From Prevotellaceae bacterium (GTDB lineage Bacteria; Bacteroidota; Bacteroidia; Bacteroidales; Paludibacteraceae), in contig JAISYF010000173.1 in the NCBI GenBank assembly GCA_031270065.1, positions 1-39,882 of the forward strand: a stretch of DNA of 39,882 nt. The letters run 5' to 3'. Of this stretch, positions 1 through 9,785 are shown piece after piece. A model generated the notes under the pieces. It was given only the letters and a program-made list of their open reading frames with translations. It had not been told where the DNA came from and ran no database searches. A program made the position numbers and the translations under genes. Within the stretch, counting starts at the first letter, position 1; every line of letters starts with the position of its first letter.

Positions 1-296
1 TACGCATTTTGAGGTGCTGAGAATCTTATATTTGGCATTTTTTTATTTCAAAGTATGCAAATATTCAATTCTCGCGAGGTTAAAGGTGTCCTGGGTGTCC
101 CAGTGTCAAAGTCAGGAAATGTTTAGCGGACAGGACATACAAATTATAATGTATTATTTGTAACTATTTGAAAATTAGATAAATAGTTAATAATCAGCGA
201 GTAATGTATAAAATATTTTTGTAATTTTATTAAATTAATCAAATTATTTGATTAATTTTGCAAAAAAAAATTACAAATAAATTACAATAAAACATT

Positions 297-1466
297 ATGC
301 CAAAATTTACTCCAACGGTGCGCTCTCACAACGAATATAATGATGTGTATATCCGCATCAGCCACCATAGCAAAACCGACTACATCAAAACAAATATGAT
401 AATTCATAAGTCGGGTATCAAAAAAGGCGCGATTGCCGACTATTCAATTATCGGTAACTGTGCGCTGAAAATCAAGTCGTACATCGAAAAAATCAACAAT
501 ATTAACGTTGAAAATTGGACTATACAAGACTTGAAAAAGTTTCTGATAAACGACACTGACGGCATTTCTTTTTCTGAATTTGCGCGCAAATATATTGACA
601 AAATGGAGGTTGCAGGGCGAATTAAATCGGCGGAGAGTTACAGATGTTCGTTAAAATCGCTTGAAAAATATTTCGGCAGGCAAATCTTTTTTCACGAAAT
701 TACTTCGTGGCACATTCGTAAATGGATTGAAACATTGCAAAATACGGCACGAGCAAAGCAGATGTACCCAAAAATTGCCAGAAAACTATTCAAAGAAGGT
801 TGTTTTGAATACAACGACTACGACAGAGATATTTTGAGAATAAAAAATCAGCCATTTATACCTATTAAAATTCCGGGTGGCGTCCTGCCGAAAAAGCGTT
901 ATGCAGAGGTTGAAACCGTACAGGCAATTTTAAAAATTTTGCCAATTTCCCAACAAGAAGAACTTGCGCAAGATATTTCCATTCTGACTTTGTGTCTTGC
1001 GGGAATTAACACTATTGATTTGTATAATATTGAAAATCAGCATTTTAAAGATGGAAAACTTTGTTATAACCGCACAAAAGAAAAGACAGTACGACTTGAT
1101 AAAGCGTATTTTGAAATTTCTGTTCCTGAAAAAATTTTGCCAATTTTTGAAAAATACAAAGGAAAAAAACAGCATCTTTTTAATTTTACCGAGAAATTTT
1201 CAAAGTCAAATTATTTTACAATCTGTTTTAATAAGGGTTTAAAATCGTTGTGCCAACGCGCTAATACACAAATAATTACATCATATTGGCTTCGGCATAC
1301 TTGGGCAACCGTTGCGCAAAATCTTTGTGGTGCAACAGACGAGCAAGTGGCTTTTTGCCTCAATCACGCTTCGGCGCACAAAGTTACTCGCAGTTACATC
1401 GAAAAAGATTTTTCGCAAGTGGCTTTTTGGAACGAAAAAGTGATGGAAAAAATTTTCAATTCATAG
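297..1466 (+). CDS. Tyrosine recombinase / phage integrase
   Basis: 389 aa; C-terminal SYWLRHTWATVAQNL...LNHASAHKVTRSYIEKDF matches the R-H-x-x-R...Y catalytic layout of Bacteroidota tyrosine recombinases; AT-rich promoter region upstream. Confidence 0.9.
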   Translation: MPKFTPTVRSHNEYNDVYIRISHHSKTDYIKTNMIIHKSGIKKGAIADYSIIGNCALKIKSYIEKINNINVENWTIQDLKKFLINDTDGISFSEFARKYIDKMEVAGRIKSAESYRCSLKSLEKYFGRQIFFHEITSWHIRKWIETLQNTARAKQMYPKIARKLFKEGCFEYNDYDRDILRIKNQPFIPIKIPGGVLPKKRYAEVETVQAILKILPISQQEELAQDISILTLCLAGINTIDLYNIENQHFKDGKLCYNRTKEKTVRLDKAYFEISVPEKILPIFEKYKGKKQHLFNFTEKFSKSNYFTICFNKGLKSLCQRANTQIITSYWLRHTWATVAQNLCGATDEQVAFCLNHASAHKVTRSYIEKDFSQVAFWNEKVMEKIFNS

Positions 1467-1772
1467 TCCAAAATAACAGTTAATCAACTCGTTAATCTTA
1501 TTTTTCTGCTTTCTTTCGTTCAAAATATTGTTTGCGGTAAGATTATGTCCTTTTACCGATTGATCGAAAAGTTCTTTATCTGCGTTGTATTCTCCCGTTG
1601 TTCTGCCTTTGCGATAGGCGCGAAAAACTTCCGATGTTTCGGTATGAAAATCAACGCGGAACTGCACAATATTATCTGGCTCAACCAAGTCAATAATTTT
1701 TTCGCAAGAATATCCCAAAACTCCAAATGAGCGCACTTTATCTAAAAATTGTTCAGAATACATTATTGCCAT
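1461..1772 (-). CDS. Small phage protein, possibly small-terminase-like (position next to ParB-MTase)
   Basis: 103 aa ORF overlapping the MTase gene start by 10 bp (translational coupling); convergent 6-bp overlap with integrase stop. Function from context only. Confidence 0.5.
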   Translation of the reverse strand: MAIMYSEQFLDKVRSFGVLGYSCEKIIDLVEPDNIVQFRVDFHTETSEVFRAYRKGRTTGEYNADKELFDQSVKGHNLTANNILNERKQKNKINELINCYFGL

Positions 1773-3064
1773 TTTTTAAGTTTTTCGTCTGAAAGTTCTG
1801 TGCCGTTTCGCTTGATTACCACAGGTTTGTTGTAGTTTTTCATAAAACGCAGATAGCGGCGAATAATGGTGTCAATGTATTTAGGTTCGAGTTCCGAGCC
1901 AAAGCAAGTTCTGCCTGTTTGCTCTGCGGCAATGAGTGTTGTTCCGCTACCGAGAAAAACATCAAGCACAGTATTGCCATAGTTTGAGCAGTCCAAAAGT
2001 GCGTCTGCAACAAGTTTTACAGGTTTAACTGTCGGGTGTTCGTCAAGCAAATCGCGCTCTTTGTTGGCAACCGAGCTCATTCCCGAATACTCCCAAACAT
2101 TTGTGCGGTATCGCCCTGTTTGCCCCATTTGAAAATTGTTGATATGCTTACCTTTTCCATTTTTAAAAATAAAAATCAACTCGTGCTGAGAGCGATAAAA
2201 CGCGCCCATTCCGCCATTGTCTTTTTTCCAAACAATCAGATTTTTAAATTCTGTGTAGATTTTTCCCGCAGTAGAAAGTTCATTAACGTGCTTCCAATCC
2301 ATACAAATATAGTGAATTGAACCGTCAGAAGTTGCTTTTATTAAATTCAAAAAAACATCTTCGAGAAAGCGCGTGAAGCGATTTTTGTTCATTTCGCCCG
2401 ATGCCATTTGAAATTCGCTGTGTTTGGTTTTCACAATATCCTGTACGCGAACATTGTACGGCGGGTCGGTAAAAACTATTTGCGCAAGCGAGCCGTTCAT
2501 AAGTTGCTTAATTACAGCGTAATCGGTGCAGTCGCCACAGATAATTTTGTGTTGATTTAACTCAAACATATCGCCGAGTTTTGCAACTGCGGGAGTGTCA
2601 TCTGGCACATCATCGAAACCGTCATCAACAATTTCACCGCTTTTTTCTTTTGATTTATCAAGTAAATCGGCATTTTTGAGTTCTGCCGAAATATCTGGCA
2701 AATCAAGAATTTCTTTGTAAATATCGGTAAAATTTGTTTCCAATTTTACCAAATCCCATTCGCCCGAATGAGTGTTTGCCAAAAGGCAGTAGCGTTTTAC
2801 CTCGTCAGCGGAGAGCATTCTGTTCGGCAGGCGAACATCAATAATTTCGTCTGCCCTGCCGAGTTCAAATAACGCTTCGAGCCGCCGTTGTCCCGAAATT
2901 AAAACGCCGTCAAGATTAAGCACAGGCGTATCTACGAGGTTAAAATCCTCGATAGATTTCAAAAGTTCGAGTTGCTTTTGTTCGTTGCGCTTGCGCGGAT
3001 TAAAGTCGAGCGGAATAAGAGTTTTAACAACTCTTTGCTCGGTGTGCCATTTTAAATTTTCCAT
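1763..3064 (-). CDS. ParB-like N-terminal domain fused to DNA N6/N4 methyltransferase
   Basis: 433 aa; ParB-like ISGQRRLEALFELGRADEI; methyltransferase motifs FTDPPYNV and VLDVFLGSGTTLIAAEQTGR in beta-class order. Confidence 0.9.
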   Translation of the reverse strand: MENLKWHTEQRVVKTLIPLDFNPRKRNEQKQLELLKSIEDFNLVDTPVLNLDGVLISGQRRLEALFELGRADEIIDVRLPNRMLSADEVKRYCLLANTHSGEWDLVKLETNFTDIYKEILDLPDISAELKNADLLDKSKEKSGEIVDDGFDDVPDDTPAVAKLGDMFELNQHKIICGDCTDYAVIKQLMNGSLAQIVFTDPPYNVRVQDIVKTKHSEFQMASGEMNKNRFTRFLEDVFLNLIKATSDGSIHYICMDWKHVNELSTAGKIYTEFKNLIVWKKDNGGMGAFYRSQHELIFIFKNGKGKHINNFQMGQTGRYRTNVWEYSGMSSVANKERDLLDEHPTVKPVKLVADALLDCSNYGNTVLDVFLGSGTTLIAAEQTGRTCFGSELEPKYIDTIIRRYLRFMKNYNKPVVIKRNGTELSDEKLKKWQ

Positions 3065-3076
3065 AAAATAAAAAAT

Positions 3077-3107
3077 TTTGTAATTTATAAAAATTTATGT
3101 AATTTTG
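3077..3107 (+). promoter_or_regulatory. Bacteroidota primary-sigma-type promoter
   Basis: TTTG (3077-3080), 19-nt spacer, TAATTTTG (3100-3107); opposite in direction to the surrounding phage operon. Confidence 0.6.
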
Positions 3108-3112
3108 CATTA

Positions 3113-3203
3113 CCAAATAAATCTATGCGACCGCAAAAACGGAGCCGCAATTTTAAGTGTGTATTTTTCACTTCTAATGCGGCAAAGCGTAGATTTTATT
3201 TGG
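3113..3203 (+). ncRNA. Candidate structured RNA/leader with three-way-junction architecture
   Basis: Outer stem CCAAATAAATCTATGC(3113-3128)/GCGTAGATTTTATTTGG(3187-3203) with one bulge; inner hairpin CCG/CGG (3131-3142); inner hairpin GCCGCA...AAGTG/CACTT...TGCGGC (3144-3183). Starts at the predicted TSS. Confidence 0.5.
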
Positions 3204-3235
3204 TTCGGAAAATATACACTTTTTTATTTTATTTT

Positions 3236-3400
3236 ATGGTTGTGTCAAAAATTATTTCAAAATCAGATATTGAAGATGCTCTTTTGCAGCAGACAATTAA
3301 CGGAAAATCAGACGGCTACAAAAACCTGAAAGATTTTAGAACTTCCGAAGTTATCAATCAAATGTTGATTGATAGTTTTGGGCTTGAAATACCCGATTAA
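3236..3400 (+). CDS. 54-aa hypothetical protein downstream of structured leader
   Basis: MVVSKIISKSDIEDALLQQTINGKSDGYKNLKDFRTSEVINQMLIDSFGLEIPD; the longer ORF from 3125 would read through the hairpin region, so the internal ATG at 3236 is preferred. Confidence 0.45.
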   Translation: MVVSKIISKSDIEDALLQQTINGKSDGYKNLKDFRTSEVINQMLIDSFGLEIPD

Positions 3401-3828
3401 ATCTCCGTCACAAATTTTTCTCTATTAAAATCTTTCATTTGTTCGCGTATTTTTTCTTGTGTTGCGCGTGTAAATTCCGACCGCAACCGCGTAATCATAG
3501 AGTAGCGCGAGCCGAAAATTATGCCCCAAGTTGGGCGGTTATAAATCAAAATATGCGGTGCTTCTTTGCCATTTTTAAAGCGTTTCATATCTATAAACCG
3601 CAATTTTTTTGCAACTTCAAAAGAAAATGTAACACCGCCATTGCCTTGCGAAATCATAATGCGGCGATTGACAATATATTCATACAGATTTTCTACATCC
3701 CATTTGAGCCGCTCTAATTTCGATTGATTTTCAAGCAAAATACTAACCTGCTCGCCTTTGAGCCGTTTAAGTTCTTCGAGGGCGATGTCGGTCAAAAACT
3801 TTTCTTTTACTATTGCATCGGAAATCAT
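3397..3828 (-). CDS. Hypothetical phage protein
   Basis: 143 aa ORF in the minus-strand phage gene series. Confidence 0.6.
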   Translation of the reverse strand: MISDAIVKEKFLTDIALEELKRLKGEQVSILLENQSKLERLKWDVENLYEYIVNRRIMISQGNGGVTFSFEVAKKLRFIDMKRFKNGKEAPHILIYNRPTWGIIFGSRYSMITRLRSEFTRATQEKIREQMKDFNREKFVTEI

Positions 3829-3832
3829 AATT

Positions 3833-5083
3833 TTAAATATTTACGCCAATAGGCTGACCCTCGCTATCGAGTATTATATTGCCATCACTATCCATCAGTA
3901 CATCGGTGTTAAAAATTTGAGATTCGCTCAAATAATAATTTTCATCATATAGAAAATCTATTGTTAGCATAACCGATTCAGGCACATTCTGCCTGTATTT
4001 CCACTTAAATTCTTCGGCTGTAACATTTACAGCGCGTTTTGCACCCGTATTTTCGTCAATAAAAAAAACCTCGTCAGAAAGTAGCAAATCTTGCATAAAT
4101 TCTATTTCTTGCGCCAATCTGTAACCTGTCGAAATTTTGATTTTTTCGCGTTTTTTGCCTCTAAAATATTTATTTTGCAAAAAATTATTTTCGTTAGATT
4201 GATAAAATTCTGTATCTGAAAATTCGGGATTTTTGTCTATTTCACCATTGAGCAAAATTTTTTCCAAAACCCCGATTGAGTTGCGAAACTCCAACAGGTA
4301 ACGCTCCTCTGAAATCGGGTCGGGCAAAACCTGTATGATAAATTTTTTCGACCAATCGTCATAAACTGACGGATTGGAGCTTGTACGCGGACTCGTCCAA
4401 ACTTGCAGAATATTGTCCGAAGGAGCAAGTTCGCTGTAAATTGCTTTTAAATCAATAAACTTCCATTTTTCATCATAATAAGTTCTCAAACCAAATTCAA
4501 AAAAATTTTCTCCTGCGCGAATTTGATAAAGATAACTTTCTCCACTAACATAATAACTGTTTTTTGTAAAAAAACAAATATCTGTTAATTCCGACTGTCT
4601 TAAAATGAGTGTATTATCTTTAAATTGGCGATTTGTAAAAAAAAACAGTGAATCTATATTTTGAAATCGACTTTCAAAAATATTGATATTTTGCTGTTCC
4701 AATTCTAAAAACTTTTCGAGCGGAATGCCGCCTTTGATGGCGTAACCTATAAAAGTTGTGATTAGCGCGTTGTTGTTATTTTCATCATAAAACGCCACTT
4801 CGTATTTTTCTTCGCCCATATCATAATTACTCATCGCCATCAAGTTGCGGACATAACTCTGTAAAATAGACGAAACATCAAAATCTACAAAATACTCATT
4901 GCCTTTTTTGTAAGAAAAATAGCGAAAATAATTAGAATATTCAAAATTTTCGGGATTAATTGCAGGCGAGTTTTTTCTCACTCGCAACCTGATATATACG
5001 TTTTCATTGGCAGAAACTTGACAGACAAACCGCATCGGATTGCCTGCAAAAGAATAGATATATGGACTTTTTATAAGCTGCAT
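3833..5083 (-). CDS. Phage structural-like protein of unknown function
   Basis: 416 aa; preceded by a strong promoter (revcomp ATTTGCAAAAAACTTTTTTTGTTTTATTTTTGC) and ATG. Confidence 0.65.
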   Translation of the reverse strand: MQLIKSPYIYSFAGNPMRFVCQVSANENVYIRLRVRKNSPAINPENFEYSNYFRYFSYKKGNEYFVDFDVSSILQSYVRNLMAMSNYDMGEEKYEVAFYDENNNNALITTFIGYAIKGGIPLEKFLELEQQNINIFESRFQNIDSLFFFTNRQFKDNTLILRQSELTDICFFTKNSYYVSGESYLYQIRAGENFFEFGLRTYYDEKWKFIDLKAIYSELAPSDNILQVWTSPRTSSNPSVYDDWSKKFIIQVLPDPISEERYLLEFRNSIGVLEKILLNGEIDKNPEFSDTEFYQSNENNFLQNKYFRGKKREKIKISTGYRLAQEIEFMQDLLLSDEVFFIDENTGAKRAVNVTAEEFKWKYRQNVPESVMLTIDFLYDENYYLSESQIFNTDVLMDSDGNIILDSEGQPIGVNI

Positions 5084-5322
5084 TAATTAAAATTTTTTTT
5101 TTGCAAAAATAAAACAAAAAAAGTTTTTTGCAAATGACAAAATTATTTTCAAAAAAATTAAATGCCCCCATTTTATACAAGGAGACCGCTTTTTTAAACG
5201 CGACTTAAACCGAATTTAAACTAAACTTAAACTAAACTTAATGTTTTTCACTCAAAATTCACCAAAAACTTCACTCAAACTTAACGCAAATTAAACATTT
5301 CATTTTTGTGTCCGCAAAAGTA

Positions 5323-5733
5323 TTAAATATTTTGTGATAAAAGTTGTATTCTCTTAATCATTTTGCATAGCGCATTTTGACGAGTGATTGAAAGGTGTTG
5401 TAGAAGTTCGGATTGTGTTTGAAAAAAAATCTCCTCGCCTGCGATTTCGGCAGGCGAAAGTCCGCAAAAAACTTCGGCGCAAGCGGCAATCAAACCAACA
5501 GGCACAGGCGAATTGCTTTTGCCCTGAATGGAAATTTTGCCGTTTTCATCAAGAAACACACGCATATAAGTACGGCTTTTGCAGCCCTCAATCAGATTTT
5601 CGGGCGTGAGCCGCTGCGCAGTGATTTCGGGCAAATCGCTGCCAAGTTCCATAATATAGTTAAACCGCTCTTGCCAATCGCCTAACGCGGTAAGATTTTC
5701 TACAAAATTATCCTGTTTTTGTTTGAATGTCAT
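5323..5733 (-). CDS. sufE: SufE-like Fe-S metabolism protein
   Basis: 136 aa; QERFNYIMELGSDLPEI...LIEGCKSRTYMRVFLDENGKISIQGKSNSPVPVGLIAA is characteristic of SufE, with the conserved Cys in GCKS. Confidence 0.85.
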   Translation of the reverse strand: MTFKQKQDNFVENLTALGDWQERFNYIMELGSDLPEITAQRLTPENLIEGCKSRTYMRVFLDENGKISIQGKSNSPVPVGLIAACAEVFCGLSPAEIAGEEIFFQTQSELLQHLSITRQNALCKMIKRIQLLSQNI

Positions 5734-5767
5734 AATTTTTTCTTGATTTTTATAGAATTAGCAAAAA

Positions 5768-6313
5768 TTAGTCTGTAACGATTTCAAAATCAATATCTAA
5801 AAATGCAGTCCAACCGAGATTACCAAAAAAAGTTTTTGGCTCAACGGGCATCAAGCGGGCAGGGAATTTCACCGAAAGGCAATCATCACAGCCATCGTTG
5901 TAGTCCTTTTGAATTTTCTGAACAATCTGCATCAGAATATTTTTGCAAACATTCGAGCGCAGCAGTTCCGACAGATTATCGTTGTTGCGCATTGCGTACT
6001 CTTGCGCAATGGTAACGGCGATTTTTTGAGTAAGCATCGGCGTATTTTCGGGATTATATTCCGCTTCGCCAAATTCAACAAACAAAAATAGTTCATTCGA
6101 GTTGCGGATATTGTCGGACACAAATTCTGAATTTGCTGAAAAAACAAATTTTTTAATTTCTGAAATTTGCGTATCTGCCTGATTATTAATTATTTCTGTA
6201 AAAATTTCGTTGTATGCCTCACGCCCATCTGCAACGGCAACCGCCGACTGTTGCAGCACTTCGGCAGGCACAAATTTTGAAAAATATTTGTAAAGTTGAA
6301 GTAAATTATCCAT
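5768..6313 (-). CDS. Hypothetical phage protein
   Basis: 181 aa ORF, 6 bp from the next gene in series. Confidence 0.6.
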   Translation of the reverse strand: MDNLLQLYKYFSKFVPAEVLQQSAVAVADGREAYNEIFTEIINNQADTQISEIKKFVFSANSEFVSDNIRNSNELFLFVEFGEAEYNPENTPMLTQKIAVTIAQEYAMRNNDNLSELLRSNVCKNILMQIVQKIQKDYNDGCDDCLSVKFPARLMPVEPKTFFGNLGWTAFLDIDFEIVTD

Positions 6314-6319
6314 AATTTT

Positions 6320-7213
6320 TTAAATTAATTTTTCGATTGTTGCGTAATCAAGCCCTGTGTTTTTCACGATTTCGTCTTTTTTTGCGCCGCTTGCGATTGA
6401 TGCTGAAAGCGAGTCTTTTAACGATTTTATTTGTGCGTTAAAAAAATCAATCACGTTCATTTCGTCAATTTTTCCGTAGCCCTCTTTTTGTAAGTGCAAA
6501 ATGGTTTCGCTCATTCCGAGAGAAATTTTTGCAGTTTCGATTTCTCCCTCTTTTTTGCGAAATAAAATGCTGTAAATTGGGTGGTTTTTAAAAAAAAGCG
6601 AAATAGAACTAAACCACAGTGAAATTCCAAAAAGCACCTCTTCGGGCAATTTTTCCGCTGTTTTGTTTGGAATTTTATAAAGAATTTCCGCAATTTTTAT
6701 GAGCAAAAAACGGCGCATTTCGGCAGGAACATCATCGTTTATTGCTCTCAAAGTGTCAAGTGTGTCAGAAAATTGACGTGCCGTAATGTTTGTTTCAACA
6801 GTAATATTTCGCGAAAATGTCGGCGTGTGTGCGGCGATGTTCGGAAAAGGATTTTCGGCAAAATCGTAGTTGATATTTATTGTTTTGCCGTCAATTTTAA
6901 AAGCAAAATTAAGATTTTCGGCAATATTTATCATTAAAATTTTTGAAAATTCTAAATCGTATTTATATGCCGAAACAAGATTTTTGAATTTTGTTTTGTT
7001 TGTAAAAAAATACCATAATCGCCTTGAAATCTGTTTTTTAGGTTTAATAAAATTTGTATTACAAATTGCAAAAAACATTTTTTGTTGAAATTCAAACGGC
7101 GTGATAATATTCGCCATCAACAACATTAGCAAACGGAAAGCGTATCGGCGATTTTTCGGCGACAAACTTTCCCAAGTGGTCTGCAATATTATTTCAATCT
7201 TTTTCATTTTCAA
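6320..7213 (-). CDS. Hypothetical phage protein
   Basis: 297 aa; overlaps upstream gene stop by 4 bp. Confidence 0.6.
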   Translation of the reverse strand: MKMKKIEIILQTTWESLSPKNRRYAFRLLMLLMANIITPFEFQQKMFFAICNTNFIKPKKQISRRLWYFFTNKTKFKNLVSAYKYDLEFSKILMINIAENLNFAFKIDGKTININYDFAENPFPNIAAHTPTFSRNITVETNITARQFSDTLDTLRAINDDVPAEMRRFLLIKIAEILYKIPNKTAEKLPEEVLFGISLWFSSISLFFKNHPIYSILFRKKEGEIETAKISLGMSETILHLQKEGYGKIDEMNVIDFFNAQIKSLKDSLSASIASGAKKDEIVKNTGLDYATIEKLI

Positions 7214-8139
7214 AATGCAAATGAGTGATTTTCGGTAATTTTTGACGGTTTAAACTGCTGCTCTGAAATATTTTCCTTTGCGAGTTCATCTTTTTTTTGC
7301 TCAATTTTTGCGTCGAGCGCAATCCAATAACTTTGCGCCTTTTGTTCAAAAATTTCCGCAACTTTTTCGCGGATATATGTGTCTGCCTGTGCGTTGTGAT
7401 TTTTGCCCATTTCGTTATTAATGTCAAGGCGAATCGGTTCAGGCAGGCAATAGTAGGCAAGTCGTTTGCAAACACGAGCAACAACTTCGTAGCACAGTGG
7501 GCGCATCGCATTGTCTTTTATTTCCTCAATTTTGTCGGCAGAAATTCGCGACAAAACACACTCTTCCCACACTTCTCTGATAATCCAACGTGCAAAGAGC
7601 ATAAAAGCATCGTCAGAAATTCCTACCCATTTTTTGAAATCAGAAATTGCAACAGGCAATTCATCCGCCTGTTTTTTTTGTTCAGAATTTTGCCAATCAG
7701 GAAAATTTTCGGCATTTTCATTCAAAAAAGCGATTAGGCGGTTTAGCCAAAACCACGCATCAGAAATCAATTTATTTTCGAGTTGGTCTTGCTGATATTT
7801 GAATATTGTGGTTTTGTCGTCAGATTTTTTGACTGTTATTCCATCGTTGCCGATGTTGGCAATAAGATAGATAACGTGCTGATACAGAGCAAAATGCAAC
7901 ATTGAACGTTGCAAATAGTCGAGTGCATGAGCATTAAGTTCTGCGGAATGTTCGCCTTCTGCTGCTGTTTTTTCAACGATTTTTTCATAAAGATTTTTTG
8001 AAAAAAAATCGTAAAACTCAACAGCGATTTTTGCCAAAGTGCTTTGCAAATTGTCAAATTCGAGTGTGAGATTATTTCCTGAAATTTTCGGTTTCATTTC
8101 TCTGGCAAATGTACTTTTTTCAAACGGAATTTTTATCAT
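7210..8139 (-). CDS. Phage head-neck-like hypothetical protein
   Basis: 309 aa, directly downstream of the portal-like gene; helical composition; assignment by synteny. Confidence 0.5.
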   Translation of the reverse strand: MIKIPFEKSTFAREMKPKISGNNLTLEFDNLQSTLAKIAVEFYDFFSKNLYEKIVEKTAAEGEHSAELNAHALDYLQRSMLHFALYQHVIYLIANIGNDGITVKKSDDKTTIFKYQQDQLENKLISDAWFWLNRLIAFLNENAENFPDWQNSEQKKQADELPVAISDFKKWVGISDDAFMLFARWIIREVWEECVLSRISADKIEEIKDNAMRPLCYEVVARVCKRLAYYCLPEPIRLDINNEMGKNHNAQADTYIREKVAEIFEQKAQSYWIALDAKIEQKKDELAKENISEQQFKPSKITENHSFAF

Positions 8140-8150
8140 AATTTTAAAAT

Positions 8151-9638
8151 TTAAACAGGATTTTGCGCGGTTAATCTATCGTTTGGCGAAATTTCCGACT
8201 GTTTTGACGGAATTTCTATATTGAAACCGAGCCGTATTCCTTCGGTTTTTGCTCGCGGAAAATTCATTTGAATGGCGCGGTTGATTTCTTTGCAAATAAA
8301 ATATTCAGGAAAAGAGAGAGTATTCAGATACACAATATAATTATAATAGACCTCACTGCCCGACTTTGATATTACGCCGTCTTTTTCCACATTGGTAATC
8401 GAAGAGTTGATACCAATACCTGCCAAAACCACCTCATCGGCACGACGGTCATATTTGAGAACGCTCTCGAAGTAATCTTTGAATTTGCTCGGAAATTCCT
8501 CGAACTCCCAACCCTCTTGTCCAATTTTCAAAGTGGCGTAGAGTTTGCCCTGATTTTTTCCTTCTCCACTCATTAATGTCGTAATTTTTTCAAGTTCAAG
8601 TTTGATTAACTCCAATATCATATTTTCGTTAAATCGAAATGCTTTGCCTTGTTCGTCAAGCAATTTTATACCCATAAACTCCGAAATCAGTTTGTCATTT
8701 GGACCCGCAGCGCAATTTTCATTGCACATTCTTTCGAGAATAGTTTTATTTTGACCGTACCAAGCCGCAGGAATTTTGCAGTGAATATGTGCGTTGAGTG
8801 CGTTTTTGAGGTACGAATTAAGATAGCGCGGCGTAAGATTGCTCGCCTTAATCCATTCGTAAAGCCCTGCAAACCAATCATTATAGGCATAAACCCATTT
8901 TCCAAAAGTTTTTTCAGAATTAAAAGCGATTGCTTCGGCTTTGCGCAAAGGCTCTTTTGGGTTGAAACGCGGATAAACCTGCATTTCGCGACCATTAGCA
9001 ACAAACCAATCGCCGACAATAACGTGGTCGCAATCTTGCTGTTTTATTCTTTCAAGCAAAATTTCTTTTGTTGTAGCCAAACGCGCTTCATCTGCGCCGA
9101 TGTAGGAGAGTGCGATAATGCTGTTTTGCTCGCCAAGCCGCCGAGCGCGGCGAAAATGATATTGCGACACGCAGGTTTTGACGTGATAATAGTCAGTTAT
9201 CAAACTGCGCAGATAGTCGCGATAGTCCTCGTATCCGCTTGTTTCCCAACTTTCAAGCCAATCGGAAATTGCGGCATCTTGCACCTGTATTCGCTCTCCG
9301 TTTTCGTTGTTTTTGTATAAAATTGGACCCTTTCCAAAAAGAAAATCAATCCTTTTTTGAATTATTCCAGGCATCAATTTATTGTCGGAAATAAGCGCGT
9401 GGACTTCTTGCGGATAAAGATTGTGCCGATTGCCCCAAAGAGGCACGTTATACTCTCCGATGCGCATTGACATATTTTCCGATGCGTAACGTTGATAGAT
9501 CTGTTGAAATTGTGAAACGCGCTTGTCTTCGCGCTCAAAATCAGCGTTGCCATCAATTTCAAAAGTAACCACGCCTGTTTTTACCACTGCAAAACCGTGA
9601 TTGCCCGAAAATTCTATTTGAAGTTCCTCTTTGGTCAT
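8151..9638 (-). CDS. Phage portal-like protein
   Basis: 495 aa; IIQKRIDFLFGKGPILYKNN...YRDYLRSLITDYYHVKTCVSQYHF...EKITTLMSGEGKNQGKLYATL, portal-like layout. Confidence 0.6.
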   Translation of the reverse strand: MTKEELQIEFSGNHGFAVVKTGVVTFEIDGNADFEREDKRVSQFQQIYQRYASENMSMRIGEYNVPLWGNRHNLYPQEVHALISDNKLMPGIIQKRIDFLFGKGPILYKNNENGERIQVQDAAISDWLESWETSGYEDYRDYLRSLITDYYHVKTCVSQYHFRRARRLGEQNSIIALSYIGADEARLATTKEILLERIKQQDCDHVIVGDWFVANGREMQVYPRFNPKEPLRKAEAIAFNSEKTFGKWVYAYNDWFAGLYEWIKASNLTPRYLNSYLKNALNAHIHCKIPAAWYGQNKTILERMCNENCAAGPNDKLISEFMGIKLLDEQGKAFRFNENMILELIKLELEKITTLMSGEGKNQGKLYATLKIGQEGWEFEEFPSKFKDYFESVLKYDRRADEVVLAGIGINSSITNVEKDGVISKSGSEVYYNYIVYLNTLSFPEYFICKEINRAIQMNFPRAKTEGIRLGFNIEIPSKQSEISPNDRLTAQNPV

Positions 9639-9658
9639 TTTTTTTTATTAAATTAAAA

Positions 9659-9779
9659 AACCTTTCGCAAGATAGGAGATGGCTATTTTCTTCGCAAGGA
9701 TTAATCCGCAGACCTTCAATTTCTTTTTCAAAGAGAAAAAGATATTTATAAGACTTCTACTCATATTCTGCGAAAGGTT
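9659..9779. ncRNA. Candidate structured RNA in phage intergenic region
   Basis: Perfect 11-bp closing stem AACCTTTCGCA(9659-9669)/TGCGAAAGGTT(9769-9779), extended by GATA/TATT and GAG/CTC pairings with single mismatches; internal hairpin TCTTTTTC(9722-9729)/GAAAAAGA(9735-9742). Confidence 0.5.
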
Positions 9780-9785
9780 GTATTA

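Noticed and set aside
1763-3064. ParB-methyltransferase as part of a restriction-modification system
   Set aside because: No restriction endonuclease nearby; ParB-MTase fusions are common solitary phage methyltransferases.
5200-5300. TTAAACTAAAC-like repeats as iterons/origin
   Set aside because: Degenerate low-complexity A/C-rich tract with no adjacent replication initiator; insufficient support.
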